NCBI RefSeq assembly: GCF_900109345.1
Contig: NZ_FNZN01000009.1
Span: forward strand, 74,927 to 138,926
Source of the DNA: Maribacter orientalis
Lineage (GTDB): Bacteria > Bacteroidota > Bacteroidia > Flavobacteriales > Flavobacteriaceae
Direction: 5' to 3'
Length of the DNA stretch: 64,000 bases
Shown here: piece after piece, positions 1 through 9,085 of the stretch
Position numbering within the stretch: the stretch's first letter is position 1
Layout: the number at the start of each line of letters is the position of its first letter
The notes under the pieces: generated by a model
The model's database searches: none
Seen by the model: only the letters and a program-made list of their open reading frames with translations
Told to the model about the DNA's origin: nothing
Position numbers and translations under genes: made by a program

Positions 1-1986
1 GATGGTGGAGGTATCGTCAGCATCAACGGTGGAAAAACTTGGACAGAAGAAGATTATATTACTACCCAATTATATCATGTAATGGCAACTAACGATATTC
101 CGTATCATGTTGCAGGTGCACAACAAGACAATAGTACTATAGCTATGCCAAGTGATGATTGGGAGCATATGCTAGCACGCGGTCTTGGTGATGGCTGGGC
201 TTATGCTGTCGGTGGAGGTGAAAGTGGTTGGATTACCCAACACCCAGAGAATTTAGATATTTTCTATGCAGGTAGTCAAGGTGCTCTTTTAACGCGATAT
301 GATAGAAGCAACGGACAATCAAGAGACATTCAAGTATATCCACGGTTTTTCTCAGGAGAACCTGCCAGTGCATTACCAGAACGCTGGCAATGGACCTTCC
401 CTATTATGTTCGCTCCACAAGATTCTAAGGTAATGTATACCTGCTCGCAACACGTATGGAAAACAACCGATGACGGACAATCATGGGAAAAAATTAGTCC
501 GGATCTCACCTATGCAGACCCTTCTACATTAGGAAAAACCGGTGGAATTATTACCATGGATATGAACGGACCTGAAATTTACGCGACAGTATTTGCACTT
601 GCTCCATCTAATCATGACATCAATACGATTTGGGCAGGCTCAGATGACGGAAAAATACATATCACTAGAGATGGCGGCAAAAATTGGTCAGACATCACCC
701 CTAAAGATTTACCTAAATTTTCAAGAGTCAGCATTATTGACGAATCTATCCACAACCCGGGTACACTATACGTAGCTGCCAACCGATATCAAGTAGATGA
801 TAGACAACCTTATGTTTTTAAAACCCATGATTATGGTAAAACTTGGACAAAGATTACCAATGGAATCAAAGATGGTCATTTTGCACGAGCTGTTCGCGAG
901 GATCCGGTCAAAGAAGGTCTTCTATTCTTAGCCACAGAGCATGGCGTTTATTTTTCCATGAATGATGGTGAATTATGGCAGAGTCTACAATTAAAATTAC
1001 CTGACACACCCGTACGAGATTTAGTAATAAAAGATAATGATGTTGTTTTAGGAACCCACGGTAGAGGTTTTTGGATTTTAGATGACATTCAACCACTAAG
1101 ACAGTTCACTCCAGAAATGGCCAAACAAGAAGCAGTACTATTTCAACCTAGCAATACTTATAGAGGGTTAACCGATGCATCTATTCAATACTATCTAAAA
1201 GACCAAAAAGATACGATCACTTTTGAAATTTATGATGCCAACGACAACTTAATAAACACCTTTACAGGTAGTAAACCTAAATATGAAGTTGACCCAAATT
1301 TACCGTATTGGTTACGTGGCGGTTCATCTAAACCAACAACCGCAAAAGGCATCAACACATTTACTTGGGACCTTAGGTATCCTGGAGCGACAACATTTGA
1401 TGGTATGATCATTTGGAGTGCAAGGCCTGCAAGAGGCCCAAAAGCACCTTTAGGTACTTATAAAGTAAAAATGAAGTCGGGAGATTATGAAAAAACATAC
1501 TCATTTGACTTAGAAATAAATCCAAACCTTAAAGGAATCACTAAAGAAGATTTAGATGAGCAGTTCGAATTGTCAAATAAAATAATGGGTAAAACTACTG
1601 CTGCCAATGAAGCGGTTATTAAAATTCGAAAAATCAAAAAAACATTCAGTGATTCAAAAGATAAAATTGATCAAAACGATTACAACAAAACCGTAACTCC
1701 ATTTTTAAATGAATTATCAGAAGTTGAAGAAGCGCTTTATCAGGTTAAAAATCAGTCTGGACAAGATCCATTGAACTTTCCGATAAAACTGAACAACAGA
1801 TTAGCTTCGTTGAGAAGAAGTGTTGAATCTGGTGATGCCAAACCTACAAATGGCGCATACAAAGTATTTGAAGAATTATCTGCAGAGCTAGATGTAGAAT
1901 TAGGAAGATTAAACAATGTTGTGGAAAAGTATAAGACAAAGGTAAATCCTATCTTAAATAAGAATGGTTTAACACTCTTAGAATAA
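1..1986 (+). CDS. BNR/VPS10-type repeat protein, C-terminal part (5' end outside window)
   Basis: The frame is open from base 1, so the true start lies upstream; the Met at 82 is internal. About 661 residues are visible. They contain several Asp-box-like turns (GGKTW, DGGKNW, DYGKTW, NDGELW) and the motif THGRGFWILDD, as seen in the Bacteroidota WD40/YVTN/BNR-like proteins often labelled glycosyl hydrolase or VPS10-domain protein. The repeats form a beta-propeller. A C-terminal region of roughly 250 residues follows, ending in a charged helical segment. Such proteins are normally exported, but the signal peptide would be upstream. No catalytic residues can be assigned and the substrate is unknown. 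A strong hairpin terminator follows the stop. The family call is fairly sure; the function is not. Confidence 0.8.
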   Translation, partial: DGGGIVSINGGKTWTEEDYITTQLYHVMATNDIPYHVAGAQQDNSTIAMPSDDWEHMLARGLGDGWAYAVGGGESGWITQHPENLDIFYAGSQGALLTRYDRSNGQSRDIQVYPRFFSGEPASALPERWQWTFPIMFAPQDSKVMYTCSQHVWKTTDDGQSWEKISPDLTYADPSTLGKTGGIITMDMNGPEIYATVFALAPSNHDINTIWAGSDDGKIHITRDGGKNWSDITPKDLPKFSRVSIIDESIHNPGTLYVAANRYQVDDRQPYVFKTHDYGKTWTKITNGIKDGHFARAVREDPVKEGLLFLATEHGVYFSMNDGELWQSLQLKLPDTPVRDLVIKDNDVVLGTHGRGFWILDDIQPLRQFTPEMAKQEAVLFQPSNTYRGLTDASIQYYLKDQKDTITFEIYDANDNLINTFTGSKPKYEVDPNLPYWLRGGSSKPTTAKGINTFTWDLRYPGATTFDGMIIWSARPARGPKAPLGTYKVKMKSGDYEKTYSFDLEINPNLKGITKEDLDEQFELSNKIMGKTTAANEAVIKIRKIKKTFSDSKDKIDQNDYNKTVTPFLNELSEVEEALYQVKNQSGQDPLNFPIKLNNRLASLRRSVESGDAKPTNGAYKVFEELSAELDVELGRLNNVVEKYKTKVNPILNKNGLTLLE

Positions 1987-2006
1987 AATAGAATAAATAT
2001 AAGAGA

Positions 2007-2057
2007 AAGGATTCTGTTAAACCTTACCTTGAAGGTTTAACAGAATCCTTATTTTTG
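2007..2057 (+). terminator. Rho-independent terminator after the BNR-repeat gene
   Basis: A perfect 19-bp stem (2007-2025 with 2032-2050), a 6-base loop and then ATTTTTG. It lies 21 bases after the stop of the upstream gene. The TATTTTTG at 2050-2057 also fits a Bacteroidota -7 element (TAnnTTTG) and could serve rpe; that second role is inference. Confidence 0.85.
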
Positions 2058-2081
2058 TAAACAATTTCAAGGGAATATAAC

Positions 2082-2732
2082 ATGAAAAAGCCAAGTATAG
2101 CACCATCACTTTTAGCTGCAGATTTTGGAAACCTTCAGCGTGATGTAGAAATGGTGAACGCAAGTGAAGCAGAGTATCATCATATCGATGTTATGGACGG
2201 CGTTTTTGTTCCAAACATTTCATACGGTATGCCTGTGGTAAAGGCAATTCAAAAAAGTGCCACGAAGCCACTAGATGTGCATTTAATGATTGTAGACCCC
2301 GACCGTTACATTGAAGAATTTGCCAATTTAGGAGCCAGCATATTAACGGTGCACTATGAAGCATGTACTCATTTACATAGAACATTGCAGGCCATTAAAG
2401 CTCATGGTATGAAAGCTGGTGTCGCCTTAAATCCGCATACCAATATAATGCTGTTAGAAGACACCATTCAAGACATTGATGTCGTATTGATTATGAGTGT
2501 TAATCCTGGTTTTGGCGGACAATCATTTATTGAACATACGTATGAAAAGGTTAAAGCTTTAAAAGCTTTAATCCAAAGAAAAAATTCATCTGCTTTAATA
2601 GAAATTGATGGAGGTGTAACCACAGCGAATTCACAAAAATTAGTTGATGCAGGTGCCGATATATTAGTTGCAGGTAGCTTTGTTTTTAAAAGTACAGATC
2701 CAATAAAAACAATAAAAGAATTAAAGGGATGA
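2082..2732 (+). CDS. rpe: Ribulose-phosphate 3-epimerase
   Basis: Interconverts D-ribulose 5-phosphate and D-xylulose 5-phosphate in the non-oxidative pentose phosphate pathway; cytosolic. The 216-residue length is normal for this TIM-barrel family. Visible signatures are HIDVMDGVFVPN (metal-binding His and catalytic Asp), DVHLMI, MSVNPGFGGQ (phosphate loop) and EIDGGV (second catalytic Asp), all in the expected order. The ATG start follows an A-rich leader just downstream of the terminator of the preceding gene. The stop overlaps the next ORF by four bases (ATGA), which suggests co-transcription with the YpdA-like gene. Confidence 0.96.
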   Translation: MKKPSIAPSLLAADFGNLQRDVEMVNASEAEYHHIDVMDGVFVPNISYGMPVVKAIQKSATKPLDVHLMIVDPDRYIEEFANLGASILTVHYEACTHLHRTLQAIKAHGMKAGVALNPHTNIMLLEDTIQDIDVVLIMSVNPGFGGQSFIEHTYEKVKALKALIQRKNSSALIEIDGGVTTANSQKLVDAGADILVAGSFVFKSTDPIKTIKELKG

Positions 2733-3706
2733 AAACTGGATTTGATGTCGTTATCATAGGTGGAGGACCTATAGGGATAGCATGTGGCTTAGAAGCAAAG
2801 AAAAATGGCCTTAGCTACCTTATCTTAGAAAAGGGGCCTATTGTAAATTCCCTTTTCCACTACCCAACTAACATGCAGTTTTTCTCATCTTCAGAAAAAC
2901 TGGAAATCGATGAAATTCCCTTTATTAGTAAAGAAGCTAAACCGAAAAGAGACGAGGCTTTAGAATACTATAGACGTATAGTAACGTCTAACAAGTTGAA
3001 TATTCATTTGTTTGAAAAAGTTGAGGACGTTAAAAAAAATGATGAAACCTTTATCATAACTTCTGAAAAAAACACGTATACCGCTCAACAAATTGTAGTT
3101 GCTACAGGCTTTTACGACATTCCTAACTTATTGAATGTACCCGGCGAAAATTTGGATAAAGTGGTTCATTATTATGACAATCCACATTACTACTCAGGTC
3201 AAAAAGTAGCCGTTATAGGTGCTAGTAATTCAGCTATTGATGCTGCGTTAGAGTGTTGGCGAAAAGGTGCTGAAGTTTCATTGATTATTCGCGGCCCTGA
3301 AGTTGGGCAACGCGTAAAGTATTGGGTTCGACCAGATATTGTTAATAGAATTGAAGAAGGTAGTATTAAAGCCTATTACAATACTACCGTTAAGGCCATA
3401 ACAAAAAACACTATACTTTTAGCTACACAAGACCAAGATGTTGAAATTGACAATGATTTTGTTCTAGCGCTTACGGGGTACAAACCTAATTTTAGTTTTT
3501 TAAAAATGTTGGGGGTCAATATTAGTAATGACGAGAAAAAATTGCCAGAGTACGATCCAGAAACGATGGAAACCAATGTAAAAGGTCTTTACTTGGCCGG
3601 AGTTATTTGCGGCGGAATGGAAACCCACAAATGGTTTATTGAAAACTCTCGAATTCATGCTAAAATAATCATTAAGAATATAATCTCAAAATCCGTTACC
3701 CCTTAG
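2729..3706 (+). CDS. ypdA: YpdA-like putative bacillithiol-disulfide reductase
   Basis: A 325-residue FAD/NAD(P)H-dependent flavoprotein. The N-terminal dinucleotide-binding motif is VIIGGGPIGIACG (about residues 9-21). A second Rossmann motif, VIGASNSAIDAALE, lies mid-protein, and ATGFYDIPN and the C-terminal LYLAGVICGG match the YpdA family. Family members are thought to reduce bacillithiol disulfide in redox homeostasis. They lack the CxxC of thioredoxin reductase, and none is visible here. It overlaps rpe by 4 bp. The subfamily call comes from the N-terminal pattern and length; a generic NAD(P)-binding oxidoreductase is the cautious alternative. Confidence 0.8.
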   Translation: MKTGFDVVIIGGGPIGIACGLEAKKNGLSYLILEKGPIVNSLFHYPTNMQFFSSSEKLEIDEIPFISKEAKPKRDEALEYYRRIVTSNKLNIHLFEKVEDVKKNDETFIITSEKNTYTAQQIVVATGFYDIPNLLNVPGENLDKVVHYYDNPHYYSGQKVAVIGASNSAIDAALECWRKGAEVSLIIRGPEVGQRVKYWVRPDIVNRIEEGSIKAYYNTTVKAITKNTILLATQDQDVEIDNDFVLALTGYKPNFSFLKMLGVNISNDEKKLPEYDPETMETNVKGLYLAGVICGGMETHKWFIENSRIHAKIIIKNIISKSVTP

Positions 3707-3745
3707 ATAGTCAATATCACAATTTATAAAATCAACTATAATATT

Positions 3746-3776
3746 AAAAGCCACATCTTTTACATGTGTGGCTTTT
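3746..3776 (+). terminator. Stem-loop terminator after the rpe-ypdA pair
   Basis: AAAAGCCACA (3746-3755) pairs with TGTGGCTTTT (3767-3776). The A and T tails on both sides would let it act in either direction. It lies about 40 bases after the ypdA-like stop. Confidence 0.7.
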
Positions 3777-3900
3777 GTACTAGTGACCTCAAATGGATCA
3801 CGATATCTTTATTTAGTTTTTCTTAATTTAATCTAACTTTATTTGGGACAATAGCATAAATCCCTTATTTATACTAAATAACAAACCCATATCTTTAGTT

Positions 3901-4020
3901 ATGTCGATATTTGACCTACTAAGAAATCTGTTGTTCCGAAGTAATAAAGAGAGAATAGAAAGGGTTCAGGATTTACTATTTGGATTAGCTAATATTTATT
4001 TAATTTCTTTGATATTTTAA
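3901..4020 (+). CDS. Possible 39-residue small ORF
   Basis: An ATG-to-TAA frame of 40 codons whose stop lies one base before the start of the next ORF. It begins MSIFDLLRNLLFRS, continues with a charged helix, and ends in a short hydrophobic stretch. The abutting arrangement suggests translational coupling with the following gene. No family is recognised. It is too short to judge by coding statistics and may be a chance frame. Confidence 0.35.
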   Translation: MSIFDLLRNLLFRSNKERIERVQDLLFGLANIYLISLIF

Positions 4021-4021
4021 T

Positions 4022-4240
4022 ATGGACATTTTTGATACGGATAATTGGTCTGGATTCTCATTATATTGGATTATGGCTTGTATAATAGCCATTCTTTTAC
4101 CTTGGTTAGCTCACCGATTCAGACATAACTATATATTGGATATGGATGGAATGTATGCGAGACGTAAATTTTATCTCGGTCTTTGGACCTTTGTAATGAT
4201 CGCAGCATGGTTTATTGAATACCTATTGGGTAAATACTAA
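4022..4240 (+). CDS. Small two-helix membrane protein, unknown
   Basis: 72 residues with two clear hydrophobic segments (about residues 13-30 and 52-69), separated by a basic loop (HRFRHNYILDMDGMYARRKF). This predicts an inner-membrane protein with a short cytoplasmic loop. No family is recognised. It follows a possible 39-residue ORF by one base, and no operon partner of known function is adjacent. It is probably real because the hydrophobic/basic pattern is membrane-protein-like, but it remains hypothetical. Confidence 0.5.
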   Translation: MDIFDTDNWSGFSLYWIMACIIAILLPWLAHRFRHNYILDMDGMYARRKFYLGLWTFVMIAAWFIEYLLGKY

Positions 4241-4351
4241 AGCTTATAACATCAAACAAACCCTACTCTATAGCCTTTTTGCAAAACAATCACAATTTTG
4301 ATTTTACTTCATAGATTACGAATGAAAAATGATTCAAAAAGTGACACACTA

Positions 4352-4395
4352 AAAAAAAACGCAATAACCCTTATATCAGATTAATGCGTTTTTAT
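4352..4395 (-). terminator. Terminator downstream of tRNA-Arg
   Basis: On the minus strand AAAACGCA is followed by a partly paired interior and then TGCGTTTTTTTTT. It lies directly after the tRNA 3' end, as expected for a single-tRNA transcript. Confidence 0.65.
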
Positions 4396-4399
4396 GTTG

Positions 4400-4473
4400 T
4401 GACCTCGAAGGGATTCAAACCCCCAACCCTCAGAGCCGAAATCTGATGCGCTATTCAGTTGCGCCACGAGGCC
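4400..4473 (-). tRNA. tRNA-Arg (anticodon UCG)
   Basis: On the minus strand the cloverleaf can be drawn fully. The acceptor GGCCTCG pairs with CGAGGTC (one G-U). The D stem is GCGC/GCGC. The anticodon stem TCAGA/TCTGA encloses the loop TTTCGGC, so the anticodon is TCG, which reads CGA (Arg). The T loop is TTTGAAT, on a stem with two G-U pairs. The discriminator is A and CCA is not encoded. The length is 74 nt. Confidence 0.93.
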
Positions 4474-4507
4474 ATTTTACTTCAGTATTTAAATTAAATA
4501 CTAAGAC

Positions 4508-4951
4508 TTAAGATAATTTCTTTTTAACAATGGTAGATATTAATTTACCATCGGCTTGACCGGCTAATTCTTTAGATACAATACCCATTACCTTACCCAT
4601 ATCCTTCATACCTGAAGCACCTATTGAATCAATAGTTTGTACCACTACTTTTTCCACTTCCTCCTCTGTAAGTTGTTCAGGTAAAAATTGTTCGATAACC
4701 GCAATTTGCGCCAATTCAGGATCGGCAAGATCTTGTCTGCCTTGCTCTATAAATATTGCAGCACTATCTTTTCTTTGTTTTACTAATTTCTGTACCAATT
4801 GTATCTCGTCATCTTCTGTTATTTCACCAGCACCGCTAGTACTTGCCATTAAGAGCGCAGATTTTATAGCTCTAAGTGATTCTAATGCAACCGTATCTTT
4901 GGCTTTCATAGCCAATTTTAATTGCTCCATTACTTTTTGCTGTAAACTCAT
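4508..4951 (-). CDS. YqeY / GatB-related domain protein
   Basis: 147 residues matching the YqeY family: an all-helical protein related to the C-terminal tRNA-binding tail of GatB. Typical features are the start MSLQQKVMEQLKLAMKAKD, then ALESLRAIKSAL, the central EQFLPEQLTEEE and the C-terminal MGKVMGIV segment with a GxADGK turn. The biochemical role is not established; a tRNA-related or amidase-like helper role is assumed from the GatB relationship. It lies directly downstream of ftsZ on the same strand, a conserved Bacteroidota arrangement, but a strong terminator separates them, so it may have its own promoter. The family assignment is confident. Confidence 0.9.
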   Translation of the reverse strand: MSLQQKVMEQLKLAMKAKDTVALESLRAIKSALLMASTSGAGEITEDDEIQLVQKLVKQRKDSAAIFIEQGRQDLADPELAQIAVIEQFLPEQLTEEEVEKVVVQTIDSIGASGMKDMGKVMGIVSKELAGQADGKLISTIVKKKLS

Positions 4952-4978
4952 AGCTTCCTTATTTTGGTCTGCGAAGAT

Positions 4979-5016
4979 AAAAAATAAACCCGAAAACTAA
5001 GATAGTTTTCGGGTTT
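4979..5016 (-). terminator. Terminator of the dcw operon after ftsZ
   Basis: A perfect 14-bp stem (4986-4999 with 5003-5016) with a 3-base loop, followed on the minus strand by a T-rich run. It lies 25 bases after the ftsZ stop and marks the end of the division/cell-wall transcript. Confidence 0.88.
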
Positions 5017-5040
5017 AAAAATAGTAGTTGTATGCTATTC

Positions 5041-6948
5041 CTAATCTACATTATCATGTAAAAATGAGTTATTTGAACGTAACTTAATATCATCGTTACT
5101 ATCACCACTAAGTGATGTTCTAGAAATTTTACTTTCTCTAGGGTTTTCATTTAAATTCACCCCTTGTCTTTGGTATGCAGGTTTCTTTTCATCATAACTG
5201 CTTGGTGCGCTAGTTTTGAACTTGTAGTTGAAATCTTTAAGTTTTCTTCTACGCTCATCAGCTCTTTCACGCAATAACTCTTCTATAGGAGTTTCCATTG
5301 GATCTAATTGCTCTTCTGGGCGCACTTCTCTTTTTGGAGCTACAGTTCTTTTTTCAAATATCAATTCATCTTCAATAATCTTTGGCTCGAATTCTTCCGC
5401 TTTTGATTTTGCACCGGTCAATTTACTTTCCAACTGCATGTAATCATCTAAACTATAGCGTTTCTCACCATTTTTATTGTATTCTAAAACAGGTATGATT
5501 TCAATACTATCGTTTACATCTAAATCCTTTACTTCTTCATGTAAGTCAAAAGTGATTACGTTTTCCTTTTCTTCATCCTTCAAAGGCATATCGAAATCTA
5601 TTGAAAAATCATCATCTTTTACTTTTTTAGCTTTTAATACTACTGGATCAACAACTTCAATATCCATAGCTGCTGAATCTACAATTACAAAATCATCTTC
5701 AGAAACGTTATGCGCTACTACTTCTTCATAAAAAACGTTGAAATTCTTGATGTAATTTGTAGTCGGTATCAAATCGAAATCTGCCTCATCAACAAACTCA
5801 TATTTTTGTACGGGCTTAACTTCTTTAACTTCCTCCTCTTCTTCATCCATTTCCAAAGTGTGTACAGTTTTGGAATTGGACAGCAACATGGCCTCGGCAC
5901 GTTGACCGTCTTCTAAGGTATGAATGATTTTTTTGGACTCCGTATTTACAATATCATCCTGTTGCTCTATATTAAAACCCGTGGCAATTACGGTTACGGC
6001 AATAGCCTCTCCTAAGCTTTCATCCTCGCCAACACCCATAATGATGTTTGCTCCATAACCCGCTTCGATTTGAATATGATCATTGATTTCTCCTATTTCA
6101 TCAATAGTGATTTCTTGTGCTCCTGAAACAATCAATAACAATACGTTTTTAGCTCCTTGAATCTTATTGTCATTCAATAATGGAGAATCCAAAGCTTTCA
6201 TAATTGCCTCATTGGCTCTTGCCGAACCAGATGAAATAGCAGAACCCATTATTGCAGTACCACTATTAGACAGTACTGTTTTAGCGTCACGTAAATCTAT
6301 GTTTTGTGTGTAGTGATGTGTTATAACTTCTGCAATACCTCTAGCTGCGGTTGCCAATACTTCATCAGCTTTTGAGAAACCAGCCTTAAAACCAAGGTTA
6401 CCGTATACTTCTCGTAATTTATTGTTATTAATGACGATCAGCGAATCGACATTTTTTCGCAATTTTTCAATACCACGTTGTGCCTGTTCAACTCGCATTT
6501 TACCTTCGAATTGAAACGGCATGGTAACGATACCTACAGTTAGAACATCCATTTCCTTTGCAAACTTGGCAATTACGGGAGCAGCACCAGTTCCTGTTCC
6601 CCCACCCATACCAGCAGTAATGAAAATCATCTTTGTTGTTGAATCCAACATCGATTTAATCTCTTCCATACTTTCCATGGCAGCTTGTTCGCCAACTTCA
6701 GGATTGGCACCAGCACCCAAACCTTCTGTTAATGATACACCTAATTGTATTTTGTTTGGCACAGGACTATTGTCCAAAGCCTGTGAATCTGTATTACAGA
6801 TTACAAAATCAACTCCGTTTATTCCTGCCTGGAACATGTGATTTATGGCATTGCTACCACCACCACCTACACCGATGACCTTTATAACGTTGCTTTGATT
6901 CTTTGGAAGATCAAAAGAGATATTATCGAATTCGCTGTTCTTACTCAT
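5041..6948 (-). CDS. ftsZ: Cell division protein FtsZ (long flavobacterial form)
   Basis: A tubulin-like GTPase that polymerises into the Z-ring at midcell. The N-terminal 320 residues hold VGGGGSNAIN (about 27-36), the tubulin signature GGGTGTGAAP (about 115) and the T7-loop region. At 635 residues it is about 250 longer than E. coli FtsZ. The extra length is a very acidic, probably disordered linker with runs such as EMDEEEEEVKEVKP, and then a basic/Ser/Asn-rich tail (LRSNNSFLHDNVD). Long FtsZ linkers are known in Flavobacteriia. It is the last gene of the dcw operon, 44 bases after ftsA, and is followed by a terminator. Confidence 0.97.
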   Translation of the reverse strand: MSKNSEFDNISFDLPKNQSNVIKVIGVGGGGSNAINHMFQAGINGVDFVICNTDSQALDNSPVPNKIQLGVSLTEGLGAGANPEVGEQAAMESMEEIKSMLDSTTKMIFITAGMGGGTGTGAAPVIAKFAKEMDVLTVGIVTMPFQFEGKMRVEQAQRGIEKLRKNVDSLIVINNNKLREVYGNLGFKAGFSKADEVLATAARGIAEVITHHYTQNIDLRDAKTVLSNSGTAIMGSAISSGSARANEAIMKALDSPLLNDNKIQGAKNVLLLIVSGAQEITIDEIGEINDHIQIEAGYGANIIMGVGEDESLGEAIAVTVIATGFNIEQQDDIVNTESKKIIHTLEDGQRAEAMLLSNSKTVHTLEMDEEEEEVKEVKPVQKYEFVDEADFDLIPTTNYIKNFNVFYEEVVAHNVSEDDFVIVDSAAMDIEVVDPVVLKAKKVKDDDFSIDFDMPLKDEEKENVITFDLHEEVKDLDVNDSIEIIPVLEYNKNGEKRYSLDDYMQLESKLTGAKSKAEEFEPKIIEDELIFEKRTVAPKREVRPEEQLDPMETPIEELLRERADERRRKLKDFNYKFKTSAPSSYDEKKPAYQRQGVNLNENPRESKISRTSLSGDSNDDIKLRSNNSFLHDNVD

Positions 6949-6992
6949 AATCTAAATTATTACTGGTTATGTATATTCTTACTATATGCTTT

Positions 6993-8348
6993 TTACTCTG
7001 CGTTGTCTAAAAACTCTTTCAACTTTTCAGACCATTTATCAAAAACAGATTTTCTTTCCTTGTACATTCTGTTCTTATTTTCGAACTCATCTTCTTCAAC
7101 ACCGGCAAATGCTTCTACTTCTTCTTGTTCTGTTTGCAAAAACTCTTCAGATACTTGAGATTTCTTCTTAATATTTTGAAGCTTCTTCTCGTTCTTAATT
7201 GCATTCATTAAAAGTCCGACAGCTGTAGCGTATAAAGGACTAGCAACTTCTTCGTCTGAATCACCTGCTAAATGCTCGTTCGGATAACCTATTCGGGTAT
7301 CCATACCTGTTATATATTCCACTAATTGCTTTAAATGTTTTAGTTGACTACCGCCACCTGTTAAAACAATACCCGCAATTAATTTTTTCTTTTGCTCTTC
7401 ATGACCGTAATTTTTAATCTCCACATAGACTTGTTCTATGATTTCAACAACACGTGCATGAATTATTTTAGACAAATTCTTTAAAGAGATTTCTTTTGGC
7501 TCTCTACCTCGTAAACCCGGAATAGAAACAATTTCATTATCCCTATTCTCACCTGGCCAAGCCGAACCAAATCTTGTTTTCAATAACTCAGCCTGCTTCT
7601 CAATAATAGAACAGCCTTCTTTGATATCTTCGGTTATTACACCTCCACCAAAAGGAATAACCGCAGTATGCCTGATAATACCATCTTTAAAAATGGCCAA
7701 ATCAGTAGTACCACCTCCTATATCGATTAATGCTACACCTGCTTCTTTCTCTTCTTGACTCAATACCGCATCAGATGATGCCAATGGTTCTAGCGTAATA
7801 TTTCCTAAATCTAGGCCTGCACTCTTAATACAACGACCTACATTTTTTATAGAAACTACTTGCCCTACAACAACATGAAAATTCGCTTCTAATCGGCCAC
7901 CATACATACCGATAGGCTCCCGAATTTCTCCTTGGCCATCAACCTTATATTCTTGTGGTAATACGTGAATTATCTCCTCACCAGGAAGCATAATCAATTT
8001 GTGCACTTGATTAATAAGGATATCTAAATCTTCCTCATTGATTACTTCTTCAGAATCTTTTCGAGTAATGTAATCGCTGTGTTGTAAACTTCTAATGTGC
8101 TGACCAGCGATACCTACCACTACCGAACCAATTTTAAGCCCAGAATTAGCCTCAGCTTCTTCTACCGCTTGTTGTATCGATTTAATAGTTTGGGTGATGT
8201 TATTTACAACACCTCTATGTACACCTAAACTTTTGGATTTACCGATACCCAAAATCTCAATCTTACCGTATTCATTTTCCTTACCGATAATGGCAACGAT
8301 TTTCGTTGTCCCAATGTCTAGACCGACTGAATATTTAGTTTGTTCCAT
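6993..8348 (-). CDS. ftsA: Cell division protein FtsA
   Basis: An actin-fold ATPase that tethers FtsZ to the membrane. The 451-residue sequence begins YSVGLDIGTTKIVAIIG (phosphate-1 loop). It has VALIDIGGGTTDLAIF (phosphate-2) and IAGIVLTGGGSQL (adenosine motif) in order. The C-terminal 25 residues (KSVFDKWSEKLKEFLDN) form a likely amphipathic membrane-targeting helix. It lies between ftsQ (5-base gap) and ftsZ. Confidence 0.97.
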   Translation of the reverse strand: MEQTKYSVGLDIGTTKIVAIIGKENEYGKIEILGIGKSKSLGVHRGVVNNITQTIKSIQQAVEEAEANSGLKIGSVVVGIAGQHIRSLQHSDYITRKDSEEVINEEDLDILINQVHKLIMLPGEEIIHVLPQEYKVDGQGEIREPIGMYGGRLEANFHVVVGQVVSIKNVGRCIKSAGLDLGNITLEPLASSDAVLSQEEKEAGVALIDIGGGTTDLAIFKDGIIRHTAVIPFGGGVITEDIKEGCSIIEKQAELLKTRFGSAWPGENRDNEIVSIPGLRGREPKEISLKNLSKIIHARVVEIIEQVYVEIKNYGHEEQKKKLIAGIVLTGGGSQLKHLKQLVEYITGMDTRIGYPNEHLAGDSDEEVASPLYATAVGLLMNAIKNEKKLQNIKKKSQVSEEFLQTEQEEVEAFAGVEEDEFENKNRMYKERKSVFDKWSEKLKEFLDNAE

Positions 8349-8353
8349 TTTTA

Positions 8354-9085
8354 TTAAATTTTAGTGCACACCACCTGGTTATTGAATTCTAAACTTACTA
8401 CCGCATAATCCTCCAAGGTCTCATCCTTGTTCGCTTTGGCATAAAACGCCTTAAAATTGCTGAACTTCGTATCCAAATCTTCAACACCACCTAAGTTCAC
8501 TACAAAATTGTTAAGCCTTAATCGCAATTGATACTCATTTTCACCTTTTATGTGAATACCGATTATCGTTTTACGAAAAAAATCGTCTTTGTTAATATGC
8601 TCCAATATGACATAGACATCCTCAAGGCTTTTACCACTGATATTGCCTGTTATTATGGGAACTCTTGCTGAGTGATTATTAGAAAGTGGCATTCTCTTTC
8701 CTTCATCATCCAGATAATACTTTTTGTCCCCTTCTATGCGTCCGATTGGTTTCCGTTGAACAATTTTCGACGTAAGCTCACCATCTATTGTTAGATAGAC
8801 TTGGGCACTTTTCACCATTTCATTAGCCTCAATGGCTTTTTCTATAGTATTCAAAACTATATTTTCTTTAGGGACATTTTTGAGGCTACCGTATTTTTGT
8901 ATTAACAATTTATTAACCGTCCCTTCGGTCAGGTATAAATTCTCATCACCTATGAACTCCACCTTCATACCGGCAACGTTCTTAGCGCTATTTCGACCAT
9001 TCGAAAAAGCATATAACCCCGTGATTACCAGAATCAAAGCGGTCAACTTTAAAAAATTCCAATTAATCTGCATACGATAGTTCAT
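8354..9085 (-). CDS. ftsQ: Cell division protein FtsQ/DivIB
   Basis: 243 residues with one N-terminal transmembrane segment (about residues 13-27, LKLTALILVITGLYAF) after a short cytoplasmic tail. A periplasmic POTRA/FtsQ-type region follows (VEFIGDENLYLTEGTVNKLL) and then a beta-rich domain. It is a bitopic divisome protein that links early and late division proteins. The family is poorly conserved, and position (between murC and ftsA) carries much of the identification. The start overlaps the end of murC by 23 bases. The Met at residue 5 is an alternative start. Confidence 0.88.
   Translation of the reverse strand: MNYRMQINWNFLKLTALILVITGLYAFSNGRNSAKNVAGMKVEFIGDENLYLTEGTVNKLLIQKYGSLKNVPKENIVLNTIEKAIEANEMVKSAQVYLTIDGELTSKIVQRKPIGRIEGDKKYYLDDEGKRMPLSNNHSARVPIITGNISGKSLEDVYVILEHINKDDFFRKTIIGIHIKGENEYQLRLRLNNFVVNLGGVEDLDTKFSNFKAFYAKANKDETLEDYAVVSLEFNNQVVCTKI

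Noticed and set aside
3782..3805. GTGACCTCAAATGGATC resembles the 3' end of the tRNA-Arg at 4400-4473 (GTGACCTCGAAGGGATTC) and could be an attachment-site remnant.
   Set aside because: Only about 17 bases align, with mismatches, and there is no integrase or insert between the two places.
5228..5916. Open frames on the + strand opposite the FtsZ linker.
   Set aside because: They are shadows of the acidic, low-complexity FtsZ coding strand.
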